Shown piece after piece: positions 1-12,306 of a stretch of 64,000 nucleotides of DNA. The notes below the pieces were generated by a model. The model saw only the letters and a list, made by a program, of their open reading frames with translations, searched no databases and was not told the DNA's origin. A program made the position numbers and the translations under genes. Position 1 is the stretch's first letter. Each line of letters opens with the position of its first letter. This DNA comes from Isoetes taiwanensis (lineage: Eukaryota; Streptophyta; Lycopodiopsida; Isoetales; Isoetaceae). The DNA is taken from the NCBI GenBank assembly GCA_021234155.1, contig JAJEKV010000002.1:23760942-23824941 (forward strand), in the 5' to 3' direction.

Positions 1-431
1 AGTGCACAAATAAGAGCATGCCAGCTTCTCCTATCTTAAGGGGCAACAAGAGGAAGTAACATCATAGCTGCATATGCTCAGCCAATTATGCATGAACTTT
101 ACTTTTCATTTTTTCAAGGTAAGGAGCTTCATTCTGATAGTGCTAAGTGATTATGAAGCACAAGCATTAGAGTTGAACTGAATAGAGGACTACATTGGGC
201 AGTTAGCAAGTTTTTCCTTCACCTCTATTTTGATTTGCATTTGTGCTCCAATTTGTATGTTGAAATGTAATTTTACTCTATGTTTTGTATGTTTGCTATC
301 TTTATCAGTGGAGATGATTGAGTAGAGATGATTGACGTTTATTCATTGCCAGAAAAAAATGGTGAGCAAATGGTTTTAGCAAAGACCTATGTAGTGATTG
401 TAATGGAAAATGACAAGCTACAATTAGCTTG
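1..431. repeat. Partial copy of a local dispersed repeat
   Basis: The first 160 bases recur, interrupted, at 471-502 and 1108-1240. Both copies start with AGTGCACAAATAAGAGCATG. The second copy lies just inside an inverted-repeat end at 432-465, so this first copy may be the interior of another copy whose end lies left of the window. The rest, to 431, is AT-rich with no supported gene. Confidence 0.6.
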
Positions 432-2300
432 AGAATAGAATAGAATAGATTTTTTAACGTCCACGAGCTAAGTGCACAAATAAGAGCATGCCAGCTTCTC
501 CTGTCCAGGGAATAAATTAATAATCGCATATTTCTTATTAGCCAGAATGACTTTAGCTAAACTTGCTCGATATTAATCCCAAGACTTTCTGTGGTTTAGC
601 TAAACTCTACATATTTTTCCTCTCATACTTTCTAGCATTTAGCTAAACTAACCTAAATATCATCACAAAAATTTCTATGGCGTCGCCAACGGAAATTATT
701 AAACCAAATTATTATACTTATTTTTCAATTGTTTCCACTTATTTTAGTGATTTTCTTTGTGAAAACATAATGCTAACTAGCAAATCTATGACTCAAATTA
801 ATTTACAATGCTAGGAAACTAAATTACTAATTTTATATTTCGTATAAACTAGAATGATATTAGCTAAACTGGCCCGAAATTCATTCTAAAAGTTTCTATG
901 GTTTAGCTAAACAATACAAAATTTCACTTTCTTACTTTCTAGCATTTGGCTAAAGAGCTCCAGGGTTGGTGCAGTCCCGAAAAAAGTTAAGCTAAAATTA
1001 TTATTTTTTTCCCAAGTTTTTCCATTTACTTTAGCCAATTTTTTTTGAAAATGTGCTAAAAAATCGCCAAATAGCTAAGTTTAGCCCTTAAATTATTCCA
1101 TGCTCCTGTCTTAAGCGGCAACAAGAGGAAGTAACATCATAGCTGCATATGCTCAATCAATTATGCCAGAACTTTAACTTTTTATTTTTTCAAGGTACGG
1201 AGCTTCATTCTGATAGTGCTAAGTGATTATGGACTATGCTTGTACTAAATAATCTCAAGCTTATGAAGACAAGCAAGAGGTAGCAATTATGTTCTTGAAA
1301 GTTCTTGTTCTACAAATGTTCTTAATAGTCATTAGCTTTCAAATTGGTGGTTCCTTTTATTTGCCTATGTAAAGATACTATTTTATGTATTCTTTAGAGA
1401 CAAGATAATTTCTGGGGTTGTAATAGTAACGTTCTGGATTTCATTGTTCATTTAGATCATAAAATTGAATGATAATACTTTACAAGGCTGTGTTGCTACT
1501 ATTGCGGTTGCCAATGAAAAGTGTGTGACAAGACGAGCATTTATAAAGATATCAATCAAGCCTTTGTTTCCTTTCGTCTATAGCAAGAATGGCCTTGTCC
1601 TACGTATCTTTCCAAACAAAGCAACCTATTATTATAGGAGGCTTCTTTGAGCAAAAGGATTAATACTAATGTTCAACAAATTAGCATTTTTGGAAAGGAG
1701 ATATTAGTATATTTGTCCTTGCTTTATGTGTTTTGATTTACAAGGCAATTTGTACGGTTTAGTGTATTTTAACATCCTCTACTTGGGATGATCCTTGAGG
1801 AGTAAAGCACATGCGCATATTTGTCGTTGGAATCATCTCAACTTTATTGGATGCACTTTCTTCAGAACCTTTGTCCATTGTACCACCAATCACGACAGCA
1901 AACTTCCAGCCAAACAAAACACTACTAATGTAGCAGCAACTGCACACAACGCAACCGCCATAACCTTGCAGTTCAGTATATTCGTCCATCGTGATAATCA
2001 TGAAGTAGATCGAGCAACTATGTTTATCTCTTTCTCATGCTATAGAACAAAAGCTATCATCATTTCAGCACTCTTCAAAAGCTATCATCTTCTTAGCAAT
2101 TACAAATGTGGTCTTAAAAGAAAAGATAAAGATATCACTTTATATGGCTCTTCAGAAATTGCGATTTTCCCATGGTGTTGCCAAATCTTCTTTCATCCTA
2201 CATTTTCACCTCTTACGTTGGATGTTTTGCTTTGGATATGTCACATATACATTACCTATTAGTCTCCGTGGACGTTAAAAAAACTATTCTATTCTATTCT
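432..2300. mobile_element. Candidate DNA transposon with 34-bp terminal inverted repeats
   Basis: Positions 432-465 and 2267-2300 are inverted copies of each other, 33 of 34 bases matching. Each arm combines an AGAAT/AGAAT short-period run with a TTTTTTAACGTCCACG core. The 1.8-kb interior encodes no recognisable transposase; its ORFs (for example 1465-1650 and 1795-2262) show no family motif. I could not identify a convincing target-site duplication, so this may be a non-autonomous element or two opposed fragments. It contains the MITE-like insertion at 503-1102. Confidence 0.45.
503..1102. mobile_element. MITE-like insertion (about 600 bp, AT-rich)
   Basis: This block interrupts the repeat that is continuous at 1-160. 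The 5-bp sequence CTCCT lies on both sides (498-502 and 1103-1107) and fits a target-site duplication. The ends are imperfect inverted repeats (GGAATAAATTAA on the left; GGAATAATTTAA on the reverse strand at the right). The interior holds two diverged tandem units of about 300 bp (near 535 and 835), each with the palindromic word TTTAGCTAAA or close variants. It has no coding capacity. Class is inferred only from structure. Confidence 0.5.
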
Positions 2301-4483
2301 TACAATGGGCCAATTACTTCACCAAATATTAATTTCCATTACAAGCACCTCTACCATGATAATAATCTCTAGTACATGCACCACTATGTTTATTTTGTGA
2401 ATTCATGAAATAGTTTTGAGTTCACATTATATCACATATTAACCGCACTAGGATATCAACATCACGACGAGGGCTAGAAAAAAAAAAAGAGGATCAAAAT
2501 GTGAGCTTATAAATGTACTTAAGTGGATAAGTTATCGTCTAAAACCACTTTGGTCATTGCAAAATTAGTTAGTATCCCTACAACAGTAATGCCAATAACA
2601 AGGATAATCCCTTTACTCATACAATGGGAGACCACTTGGATGAAAACGCACAAACAAATCCTTGCAACAAATTCACGTGCTTAAGATTACAACTCTTGCT
2701 TCCTATGCTTCAATCCTTGTAATATCAACGGCAACTAGACTTTCAAATTTCAACTCCTCAACTTTGCAAACATGTATTTGAATCGTGTAACATGCTTTTG
2801 TTCCTTCTAATAAAGAAATAGAAACTCCATTAACACTACATAACGAAATAAAAAATCCACACAAACGACACCCATCAAGCTACTTGCCAACATACATAGG
2901 CAGACCTCTCCACATTAGAACCAAATAGAAGACCCTCAAGGCCACCTATCTAGGACAAAAGAATTATCTCTTCAATAAAAACCAATATTTACTCTTCCAA
3001 TCCAACTCCTATTCAACGTGCAAACAAAATATAGAATATCCAAGTAACTAATACCAAATACAATTCACAATTCCATTTAGAAAAGCCACTACTTATTACA
3101 TATGTATTTAAGTCATTTTACATTGTTTGATCACCAATTTATTATGCTAAGGATAGTAACACTTCTAGAACATGATCCTCCAAGCTATCCTTCCAACCTT
3201 CCTAATCGTCTCCCCAAGCCTGCATTATAGCTAGTTAACTGGTATGAAGGTGGAGCATGCGGCTATGGCGAAGTAGAGTGCCCATATGCCAAAAGAATTG
3301 CACCAGGCAACGCCACTCTCTTCCGGCGAGGCAAGCCATTTATGCAAAACTAGAGCCCATGCATGTTGTCATCACAGACAAATGCCCTGATGAAGATCTC
3401 TGCGGCAAGACAAGCCAAGCATAGGGTTTGGTCAAGTGGATCAGTATATGAAGCATTTTTTTGTTATTAGGATGGCTATGGCAACCTAGGGCTTCAAATC
3501 CAGCCAGGTTATGAAGTAGTTCGACCCATTCCTACAAGCCAAGCTTAGGGTTTGGTCAAATGGTAAGCATCGGAGTTGAGTTCTGTCAGGTCGGGTAGTA
3601 TATGAGGCATTTTTTGTTATTAGGATGGCTATAACGACCTAGGGCCTCAAATCCTACCAGGTTATGGAGCCATTCGACCCATTCCTTCCTTTGTCTGAGC
3701 TTGCATTGTGAATGATTACTGCCTTCAATGTTCTGAATGAGCATGTTATGATAATCAGGTAAATTAGGCAAAGGCTTTCCATCTAAGTGCTATGGTGGTG
3801 CAAACCAGGCAAAGGCTTTCCATCTGTGTCTTTGTTTGCTTTTTGAATCTTATTTTATATTTCGTATCTTTCTTTTGTTGTAGGCATCGATATATTGCTC
3901 CAGTCTGAAGACACAAACTGGATATTTTTGTACGAAAAGATAAACCTGTATTTGTTCTTGAACCTATTTCTTTTACGACCATTTCAACATTGTTGTGTTG
4001 AAGCCCTGCTTCTTTTCTACCACAGTTAAAGTCAAACTTTACCTAAATTTTGTTCTGGAAGTTGTGCCTGAGGCAGTTTACCGCATACTCAAGCATCACA
4101 ATAGAATGGGCCAACGAATTCCTCTTATATATGCTACTTTATCATCAATGGAGGAGGTATTTGGGCAACCAGTGGTGAATGCAAAGGTTTGTATGATGCA
4201 ATTTGATATCCCACATTTATATTTGAGCCTCATGGACACAACAAACAAACATCAGTGCATTAGAGGCTGGTAAGATGAAGCAAATGCTTCTCCTTTTCTA
4301 TAGTTCATTCAAAAATGGATGGTTCTATATCCAAGGCGAAACAACATTGAACATTGGAAAAATATTGTTTTTTTAGCATTGTCCAAGTTTTTTTAACAAT
4401 CATTGTCTACAATCATATGGACTGTTCACTGAAGGTGGGCAATTTACTAGTATAGTCTAGGTCATGATGCCTTGCGTGGCCTT
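2301..4483. other. Non-coding, AT-rich intergenic DNA
   Basis: No gene, RNA or element end is supported here apart from the tandem duplication at 3410-3695. A short open stretch at 3995-4273 has no recognisable motif and I do not call it a gene. Confidence 0.5.
3410..3695. repeat. Tandem duplication, unit about 130-170 bp
   Basis: Two diverged units follow each other. Both contain CAAGC..AGGGTTTGGTCAA, then TATATGA.GCATTTTTTGTTATTAGGATGGCTAT, then CAGGTTATG and TTCGACCCATTCCT. The second unit has an extra 40-odd bases after the first motif. Confidence 0.6.
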
Positions 4484-6557
4484 TGTGATGTCCTCGTATC
4501 CTGTACGATACTCCCATCGTATAAAATCGGGAGATTCCCTCATGTCGAATCCTCAAGTCGCCAGGAAGCCGTTCCAGAGCTGATGTGGAAGGAAGGACAT
4601 ATACATTGCCGTGCCTTCTCCGAGGTTGATCTCACTACAAAAGTGTAAAATGTAAGCATAATCAACATCCATATAAATCACGTAAATACTCCCCACGAAG
4701 GGTGAGGCACCATCATCTCTACATCATCATCGTAGACATAATATCAACATAAATAATAAAGATCCTAATCCAAGCTCTGATTCTGTGTGGTATGACCGAC
4801 GATCTGCACCTCAAGTCACCAGGAGGTCGTCCATGTGACACCGGTTACTAGCTGATGCTCCAGAGATAATGTGGAAGGAAGGACATATCATTGCCCTGCC
4901 TTCCCTGGGGTTGATCTCATTGCAAAAGCGTAAAACATAAGCACAAGCAACACGCATATAAATCGTATAAATACTCACCACGAAGGGTGAAGCACCATCA
5001 TCTCTATATCATCATTATAGACATACCATCAATATAAACAATGGATATTCGAATCCAAACTCTGACTTTGTGTGGTATGACCGACGGTCCGGGCCTCAAG
5101 ATATCAGCAGACAGAAGTCATAACAATGGAGTTTGCTGGCATAGAACAATGGCAAGGGTAATCCGCTCCATCCACTCCTCCTGTGCATTCTTTGATAGAT
5201 TAAAAAGCCTCGTGTCTCGACTGTAGCCTGCCGAAGACGTAACCCTAAAGCTACTCTAAGGTTTTATCTCCCGTGTTCCAATGAGGTAGGAAGGCTGCTT
5301 CTTCTAAGAGGCATCTTACCAACTGTAGGCAGCTAGAGAGACGAGGTCGCCCCCGCTCATACTCGATCTAATCTCACTAAGGTGACACATCACTAGGAGG
5401 GGCCAAACTCATACCTTACCCTCTCACAATGGCAAGATATGGTAGACCTGCAACCATAAATGCCTCTGCAATTGGAACAAGTCCTCTATTCTAAGCCAGT
5501 CAATGCATTTGACCCACGAACAGACGGGATCTCTATGCACAGGTCGAATTGTAATGGAAATTAATGAGGTCTAACTACTAGAGTCATACTAATTCTAAGT
5601 CTCTATCCCCTTCCTGCACATACAAAAGGTGCAAAACAGGGCAACATATCACGATCATACATCATCATAACACTAGAACAATAGTTTCAATATATCACAT
5701 CTAATCTTAAGGAGTATAAGGGTTAATGTTCCTTAGTCAATCCTATTTTAGAGGTTGTAGTTTAAGAACATCTATCACTAAAATAGATGCAATTTAGCTT
5801 AACTTCTACTGTTAAGCTAGGATTAACATGCTATCCTAAGACCAATTTGATTTTGACTCAAATTGCCACTGTGAGATACTGACATGGCAATCTATTCTCA
5901 ATATCTAAGGCGTTGGAGTGGCGCTTGATATATGCAAGCTCCACTCGAGCTCTGATGCTCGATTGACCCTGGCACTGCTCGAAACTAGCACCAGGAGCTC
6001 CCCAACCTGCGAAGGGCCTAGCACTTAAAAGGTTTTAGGGGTTGGGGCACTTCCTTAAATACCCTCAAAATTGGGGCCTAGCCATGCGATTGACCACATG
6101 GCCCTCAATATCGCCCTGGCACTTGCAAGTGGGTCCTAATGCCATCTTTATGATTAATGCCAATAGATAGGTATTTATAGGTAGGTGTAACTAACTAGAC
6201 ATGTGGCACACATGTGTAGCTTTAATGGCCCATACATTTAACATGTTAAAGCAACATGTTAAGGTAGTTGCCCCTAGGAGAATATATTATGTTATGCTAC
6301 ATACTATATCTAGGCACTATTGATGGTATTTTATTGTTAGTATCATATGCCCATTGCCTAATGGTTGCCACACAGTACCATACTAATGTATCGTTGTCCA
6401 TCATCACTCCTCGGCTCTTGACATACAGGCCACTTACGCAGCATGCTTGTGTTGAGTCATGCGAATCCTAACCTTGTACATATCATCTAAGTGACATTTT
6501 ACTGTGATGTGGCAATAATATACGTATTCATAGTGTATAATATATTGGAATGTTACA
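4484..6557 (-). mobile_element. Long terminal repeat of a gypsy-type element, minus strand
   Basis: Read on the minus strand the segment begins TGTAACATTCC at 6557 and ends GACATCACA at 4484, matching the layout of the better preserved LTR at 18605-20179 (TGTGACGT to ACGTCACA). The purine tract AAAGGTGGGGAGAA sits immediately outside its start, at 6558-6571, and is nearly the same as the tract before the LTR at 28915. It is therefore a 3' LTR whose element body would lie to the right. Inside, the CTAGGGGCAACT motif and the run around the GGCCATTAAAG word also match the other LTR. At 2074 bp it is longer than its 1575-bp relative, partly through the internal tandem duplication at 4545-5098. 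No matching 5' LTR is visible. Confidence 0.7.
4545..5098. repeat. Tandem duplication inside the minus-strand LTR
   Basis: Two units of about 260-290 bp (4545-4807 and 4808-5098) share CTCAAGTC.CCAGGA, GTGGAAGGAAGGACATAT, CACGAAGGGTGA and the closing TGTGTGGTATGACCGACG. The second unit has an extra insertion of about 25 bases near its start. Confidence 0.7.
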
Positions 6558-6571
6558 TTCTCCCCACCTTT
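6558..6571 (-). promoter_or_regulatory. Polypurine tract for plus-strand priming
   Basis: On the minus strand this reads AAAGGTGGGGAGAA and directly abuts the LTR start at 6557. The main chromovirus has AAGGTGGGGAGAA in the same position before 28915. Confidence 0.7.
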
Positions 6572-8180
6572 ACTTGATACTGTCCTCAACATCATGTGCC
6601 TTTCCACCTTCAATTCTGCATCAACTTTACAACATATTTAATTACCATACATACTTGTTAGTAGGCAGTGGCAAATCTTAAACACGGTTCTTAGTTTCAG
6701 ACTTGAAGTCGATCGATTAGATTTTAGGGAAGTTGAGTTGCTCGATGGCTGTGGCAGGATATCCCATCCGAAAGTAAGTCAAATCTTGTGAAATGATGGT
6801 TGTTGGGCAATCTGATGCCAACTTGATGCAGTTCGCAATGATTTATAGCAGGTCTGCCTTTAGAAAAGGTCGCATGCCCTTTTCTATAATCAGCCCAGCT
6901 CAACATCGTAAAAGGCAGAATATCTTTTTAATTAAAACCTTTATTTAATAGCTAGAATATCTTAGCTATTCTTAAATCTTAGACATTTACAAAATTTCGG
7001 TTCACATAAACCCCTTGATCATGGGAATAACTTGCCTTGACAAATATTTTTAAACCATAGCCAAGGTTGTCTTTTGCCATTTGATTGCCTTTTCTTGCCA
7101 ATAACTTGCCAGACTTACGCACCAATCCTAGTCCACCAAGACTAACGTCCAAAAACACACCCTTGAGCTACCATATTCATATCAATTCCTCCCTTTTTGG
7201 GAAGCAAATGATCTCACTTGTATCCATAAACCACAAGTACCAATTCACTTTGTGCCACTTGAGCACCAATTTATTTTATCCATTTGTATATGAGCTCCAA
7301 CTCAACCTATGTGTATATAAGCAACTCAATCCTTTTAAAGATTAGGATTATGATTTCATAATTAGCACCAACTATTCAGTATGATCACAATTTTTGTGGC
7401 TAAGTATTAAGTTTGAGAAAGGATTCAATTGATCTATCGAGCTGGAATACGATTAATAAGATTTTAATTTGTACTGACTAGAAGGTAAGTTTTTAAATTC
7501 AAAGAATGGACAAGGTTTAAGAAATGATAATGGATTTTGGTTGAAGCAGCAGCCTCAACCAGTAGCACCAACTACTGCTCAAATTTTAGATACCAATCTA
7601 AAATTTTCAATATCATCCATTAGTATCAAATACCAACTATAATACTATACAAATATTAATGGCACGAACAAGCCATCATAAGAAAACAATATAATCAAAG
7701 ATATAAATTCTAGATTGGCACTCGCATGAAACCAACAAACTGCCCATAGATAGGCTTCTCATTCATCTCAGCAGATTTTCTACAATGGTGGATAGCGGGT
7801 AGCCGCACACATGCGAACTACCCACGAAAAATAAAGGGAAAATCCAATTATATCATTTGGACCCCAGAAATACAATACTAACAGATGTTCGGCTGGTGTA
7901 CCTGCCGAAAGCTTATCACCGGGATTAAAAAACCCCGCCCTTTCGGGTTTTCGAGGAAAAACCCTAGTGATAAACCTTCGGCAAGGGGCTTAGACAAACG
8001 CAAGGCAGAGAAATCGCTCCCAAAACCCACGAATGGAGAAGTCGAAACAGATGTCGCACGCCAACCTGTACCTGCACATCACCAACACCACAAAAACGAA
8101 ACAAAACAAACCTCCCAGAGTGGAGGGGCTGATTACGCGCGTGCCACGCGACAAATATAATAAACAAAGGGGGAGGTGGG

Positions 8181-8718
8181 TTCAAAGAGAAAGAGGTACT
8201 GCTGAGAGAGAAGAGGAAGCGCCGATGAGATGTTGATGCAGAAACGCGCCTAAAATAGCGAACTCCCAACCCGAACGGGCATGCGCCGCCCGCATGCATG
8301 CAAAACATGCATGCTCGTCCCATTCTAGAATGGCGATCCGATGTCTCGGATCGATGGGATTCTAGAATGGGACTCGCATGAAACCAACAAACCGCCCGAA
8401 TACCAAAGAACTTCCTTACAACTAGGATCGAGGACGAAGGTCACAGGATGAGGGCTAAAGGCCGGTAAAGGACAGCATGAAAGAAACGCCAAATTGGCCA
8501 AACCAAGCAGGAAGAAGCCCCTCCCCTGCCTGGAAACAATTCAAAGAGAAAGAGGTACTGCTGAGAGAGAAGAGGAAGCACAAATGAGATGTTGATGCAG
8601 AAACGCGCCTAAAATAGCGAACTCCCAACCCGAACGGGCATGCGCCGCCCGCATGCATGCAAAACATGCATGCTCGTCCCATTCTAGAATGGCGATCCGA
8701 TCTCTCGGATCGATGGGA
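8181..8718. repeat. Direct repeat pair (8181-8358 and 8540-8718)
   Basis: Two nearly identical units of about 178 bp begin TTCAAAGAGAAAGAGGTACT and end GGATCGATGGGA. Each holds the local palindromes GCATGC...GCATGCATGC and CATTCTAGAATG. The 180 bp between them is unrelated. The word ACTCGCATGAAACCAACAAA also occurs twice nearby (7719 and 8371). Confidence 0.75.
8319..8371. repeat. Long inverted repeat / potential hairpin
   Basis: The left arm CCCATTCTAGAAT then CGATCCGA faces TCGGATCG then ATTCTAGAATGGG across a 4-base loop. The two stem blocks are 13 and 8 bp, separated by an asymmetric bulge (GG on the left, ATGGG on the right). The left arm belongs to the first direct-repeat unit; the right arm lies partly outside it. 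Confidence 0.7.
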
Positions 8719-9091
8719 ATATCTATAGATTCTAATCATTTTAACAAACCACTATATATCAGATACGCGGTAACCAATTTGCAACTTGCTCCTCCCTTGC
8801 TCTATATGTGCTAGATGTGCCACTTTCTTCTCAGTTTTAATCTTCTAAACATCAGAAATTCCTGCATCTATTTCCTCCATATGCACATTGTGCATTTGGG
8901 ATTTACCTTCAATACTTTTTTTGGATTGTTAAGGATATTCTGGTTTTGCAACAACCTTATTCTCAGGACAATACCCTTGGTAATGATTTCCACCACAACA
9001 CATTTTATATCCTTGGACTTAGCCATACTTCATTTCTTTTGATCAGATGGATTCTCAAGAGATTCTGAACTTTCTTTCTCTTTTTCCGCTT

Positions 9092-9375
9092 TCATTCATT
9101 ATCGTCATCTGTGTTGGAGTATGGTTGCCATGCATAACTTCTCTTCGCCTTTTTGTTAATCTTTAATTCATCAACTGATGCATATGTAATGGCATCTCTT
9201 AAGTCTTTGGGTCTTGAATAGCTAGCTTTGCTAAAGATATTCAAGCGTAATCCATTGATATACTTCCTTGTCATTTCTTGTGCATCCATGTCATTCATCT
9301 GCGCAGGCAAGTGATTGAATTTCTAGTGAAATCATTTACAATCTCCGTCTCTGTTTCCAATTACTAATTATTGGT
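9092..9375 (-). pseudogene. Gag-like remnant of an LTR retrotransposon
   Basis: On the minus strand the ORF reads through a capsid-like signature: FNHLPAQMNDMDAQEMTRKY followed by INGLR, then P..L.DA..YA. This fits the late capsid region of gypsy-type gag (the F..GLR and P..L.DA positions). A frameshift near 9305 separates it from upstream residues of the same kind (VNDFTR). No zinc knuckle, protease or polymerase follows on this strand. Upstream minus-strand coding-like residues at 10322-10519 may be the N-terminal part of the same gag, but that is weak. It could be what is left of the body of the element whose LTR is at 4484-6557; this is inference from strand only. Confidence 0.45.
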
Positions 9376-10735
9376 TCTAGATGCTTTCTTCCCTACCACC
9401 ATAGCTGCACACGACCTTTCAAATATATATCCATGACACCTAATTTTTCTACCTCCATTGCTTGAATCCGCCTTAAAAATGAGTCCTAGTGCTAAGAAAT
9501 CCAATGACCTGTGTGGGCTTTATAGGATAATCATGAAAAGAAGGCATATCTGATTTTTCTAATCACTTACACTTGAGCTTTTTACTAGAAAGAAATTCTT
9601 CTTCACTAGGTAGAGGCGGAATTATGGGTCTTGGTTCAGAAGGTAATGGAGATGGTATAGCAATTCGTACAGTTTTAGGACTTGGAGCAAGACTTTTAGG
9701 CAATGCAGGAGTTCTCATATTCTATAGCAATTCCTTGCTTATATATCCCAGGAAATTGCCAGATTCCCAATTGCCTCTTCCTGTGTCTACATTGCTTAAG
9801 TTTACATTCTTACGACTTACTGTACATTGTTATATTTGTAAATGAACGAATAGTAAATGAATATGTATGACTGAAAATGAGTCAATATTAATAATCTCTT
9901 CCTGGTTTGTTTTTTGTTATTTGTTGACTTCTTTTTTCCAATGCCACCTTGTTTCTTTCCCATTTTCTGGTTGTTCAATCAGCTATTTGCCTCCTGTTTG
10001 TTTCCTACTAACTTGTTGACTAACTTCGTTGCTAGCTGTTTTCTTGCCTACTGACCTGATTACTGACTTTTTTGGTCCCCGATTTTTCTGGTATTGGCTT
10101 ACTGTTGCTAGCAACATCATATTGGGAAAGGACAACTGACTATATTTGTAGACTTTCTAGAATATGTTCATGCACATCTAATTCCAACTCAAAAATATTA
10201 CCCCCTAAATCTTTCATGTCAAAGTTGCATGTCACTACTAAATGGCTGTAGACACTACAATCTGGTTCAAACTTAAGAAGTTCGTACCTACTATCTTATA
10301 TGTACTTATAAAACTTACTAGTCACAACCATCTCCCTTCTTGCAAATTTTTTGCCCCAAGCATCTTTGAAAGCCTTCTCAATGATATGTTCATGTTCTGC
10401 TCAAGATATAGGTCCACTTTCTCCTTATTATCCGTAGGAGCAACCATTGCAAAATTTTCTCCTACATTCAGATTTATCAGCCAGATCATTATTTTTGTCA
10501 TTTTTCTGACCTTCTCCAATATGGGTAATATTACTTGTATCCTGAGTGATTATAGCCTCATTGCCTTAAATAGAACAGGTGCACATTGTCTTCGAATTGA
10601 GGTGGGTAGAGAAATGAGGTATTAGCATCAGCCATAGAGTCAGAGGCCTACTTTTGATGATTTCTGAGGTAAAAATGAGGTTCTGCAGTTATTAGCAGCA
10701 GATACATGTAAGCTAATTCCTTGCTGCTAATTCTG
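9376..10735. other. Degenerate DNA without a supported gene
   Basis: Short frames occur (9573-9845, 10242-10625 on plus; 10322-10519 on minus). None carries a recognisable motif. The minus-strand frame at 10322-10519 is the most protein-like and may belong to the decayed gag at 9092-9375. Confidence 0.35.
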
Positions 10736-11115
10736 CCTCTACGGCTGATCCTATGGATGATGCCAGTTTACCTAACCAAATTGACTCTGTTGATGACTCT
10801 ATGTCTGACGCTTTGGATGTAAGTACTATGAGTCAAAATTAGCTTCACTTTTAGAGTCAGTTACTACCATACATGTTATCTAACTCTAGTGCTGATGTTA
10901 TGTCTGCAGCTATGTGCGACTGTAACGCTTACACCATATCTGACTCTATATCTGACTCTACTGCCAACCTTTAATGCTGACTCTATACTTGACGCTAATA
11001 AGGCTCTTATGTCTGACATTTACTGATCCTACGTCACACTCTATTATTGACTCTACATTTCACTCTATGTTTGATGCTACCATTGACTCATTATTCAGTT
11101 TGGATTATACAAGCT
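10736..11115. repeat. Degenerate short-period array built on TGACTCTA / CTGATGCTA
   Basis: The words GACTCTA, TGACGCT, GTCTGAC and TGATGCTA recur every 10-20 bases with no fixed period. The same vocabulary fills 15750-16205, so the two arrays are of one kind. No long open frame crosses it. Confidence 0.6.
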
Positions 11116-11883
11116 AGAGGAGCACCTGGTTATCTTGTCCCACAAATTTTGTTGACTTCATGGCAGGCAAGATGATGTTTATAGAGGGTTCGAGATGGGG
11201 CATGGGTAGAGGGGCTTGATTGGTATTGATCTAGCTTTACATCAAATGACATTTGATGCTTTAATTGAGTTAAATTGTTATTCAATTTAACTTGGTAAGG
11301 ACACTAGAGTTTTAGGCAAGGAACTAGAGTTTTGATAACTCTAGTTGTAGGCCATTCTTCAAGGTCTTTGCAAAAGTGTTTTTTTTTTCCTTTAGAATAG
11401 GCACGGCTTGCAGCTTGACTGAGCATTACAACATTGACATTTTTGTTGCAACTTTAATGGCAATTCTTGGTAAACAAGAGGGTTTCCACATTATGAAGAT
11501 CGCCAAAGGTGAGTATTTGAATTTGCCTATGAATATTAAAGACCTTAGTGTTTGTACTTACATAATATAATGGGTATTGTACTTTATTTGTTGTAAAATT
11601 ATGAGACCAACCTCTGTTGTATAGTTTAAAATCTGAATGAAATTATTACAAAACTTTGGAACGAGCATATTATTTTTTTTTTTCCGCAGGCAAGATATTT
11701 AGCTTTATTAGTAGAAAAACTACTACAAGATGTTGCGGCCTTATTTCAAGCTCCACAATAGGCTAGATAGGAAGGATTCAAATGCAAATGGTTGCCAGCA
11801 AAATGAGGATCAGCACCAAACTGAAACCCCTGTTGTTAAACAGAGGCAAAAGTCTACAACCCATAAGTCGGGGAGCGCATATA
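11116..11883. other. AT-rich DNA upstream of the H3-like relic
   Basis: I see no promoter or element end that I can support. An open frame at 11730-12050 overlaps the histone-like frame in a different phase and may carry remnants of its N-terminal tail. Confidence 0.35.
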
Positions 11884-12306
11884 AGGAGAATCTCAAGATA
11901 GTGGGGGGCATCGAAGCCACGAGCTCTACCCGTCGGCAGGATCGCATGGGCGCCGCCCGACCTCGCCTGGTGTCAGGGGCAAGACCCTGCCCAAGAAGCC
12001 GACACAACCAAAGAAGCCGCACAAGTATCGGCTTGGTACTGTGGTGTTGAGAGAGATCCGAAAGTATCAGAAGACAACAGAGCTTCTGCTACGGAAGCTT
12101 CCCTTTCCGCGCCTGGTTCGAGAGATAGCACAAGAGTATCGGACCGATCTTCGGTTCCAAATCTTTGTTATCCTCGCCCAGCCGCCGAGGATTACCTGGT
12201 AGCTCTTTTTGGGGTTTCTAACCTCTGTCTTATCCATGCCAAGAGGGTTACCATCATGACAAAAGATTTGGCTCTCGTAAGGAGAATTTGGAGAGACCAC
12301 AATTAG
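11884..12306 (+). pseudogene. Histone H3-like gene relic (old copy of the retroelement ORF1 type)
   Basis: From 12011 the frame reads KKPHKYR, then [17 protein letters not shown], then [14 protein letters not shown] and TDLRFQ: the aN helix, a1 helix and loop 1 of histone H3. After 12155 the frame is lost by small indels. It resumes as [10 protein letters not shown], then [23 protein letters not shown] and a TAG at 12304, which is the H3 a2-a3 end. The AAED spelling is more like plant CENH3 than canonical H3 (AAEA), while the aN-a1 part is canonical-like. Upstream, the same frame is open from 11884 but shows no clear ARTKQTARK tail. ORF2 homology follows at 12496 and a related LTR at about 13495, so I read this as a retroelement-borne H3-like gene, not a host histone locus. 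A host H3 pseudogene inserted by chance is the alternative. Confidence 0.75.

Larger units (their letters stand above)
6572..9091. other. Decayed intergenic DNA with local duplications
   Basis: If the LTR at 4484-6557 ever had an internal region here, it is no longer recognisable. The part at 7885-8740 is more GC-rich than its surroundings and holds the direct repeats and hairpin listed separately. Short open frames there (7885-8160, 7964-8323) overlap on opposite strands and have no family motif. Confidence 0.4.

Noticed and set aside
1795-2262. 155-codon plus-strand ORF at the left edge
   Set aside because: No motif, overlapped by a minus-strand frame (1759-2001), and in AT-rich repeat DNA where such frames are expected by chance.
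11730-12050. Separate 106-codon protein gene
   Set aside because: Its second half overlaps the H3-like frame in another phase; the H3 alignment is the better explanation of these bases.
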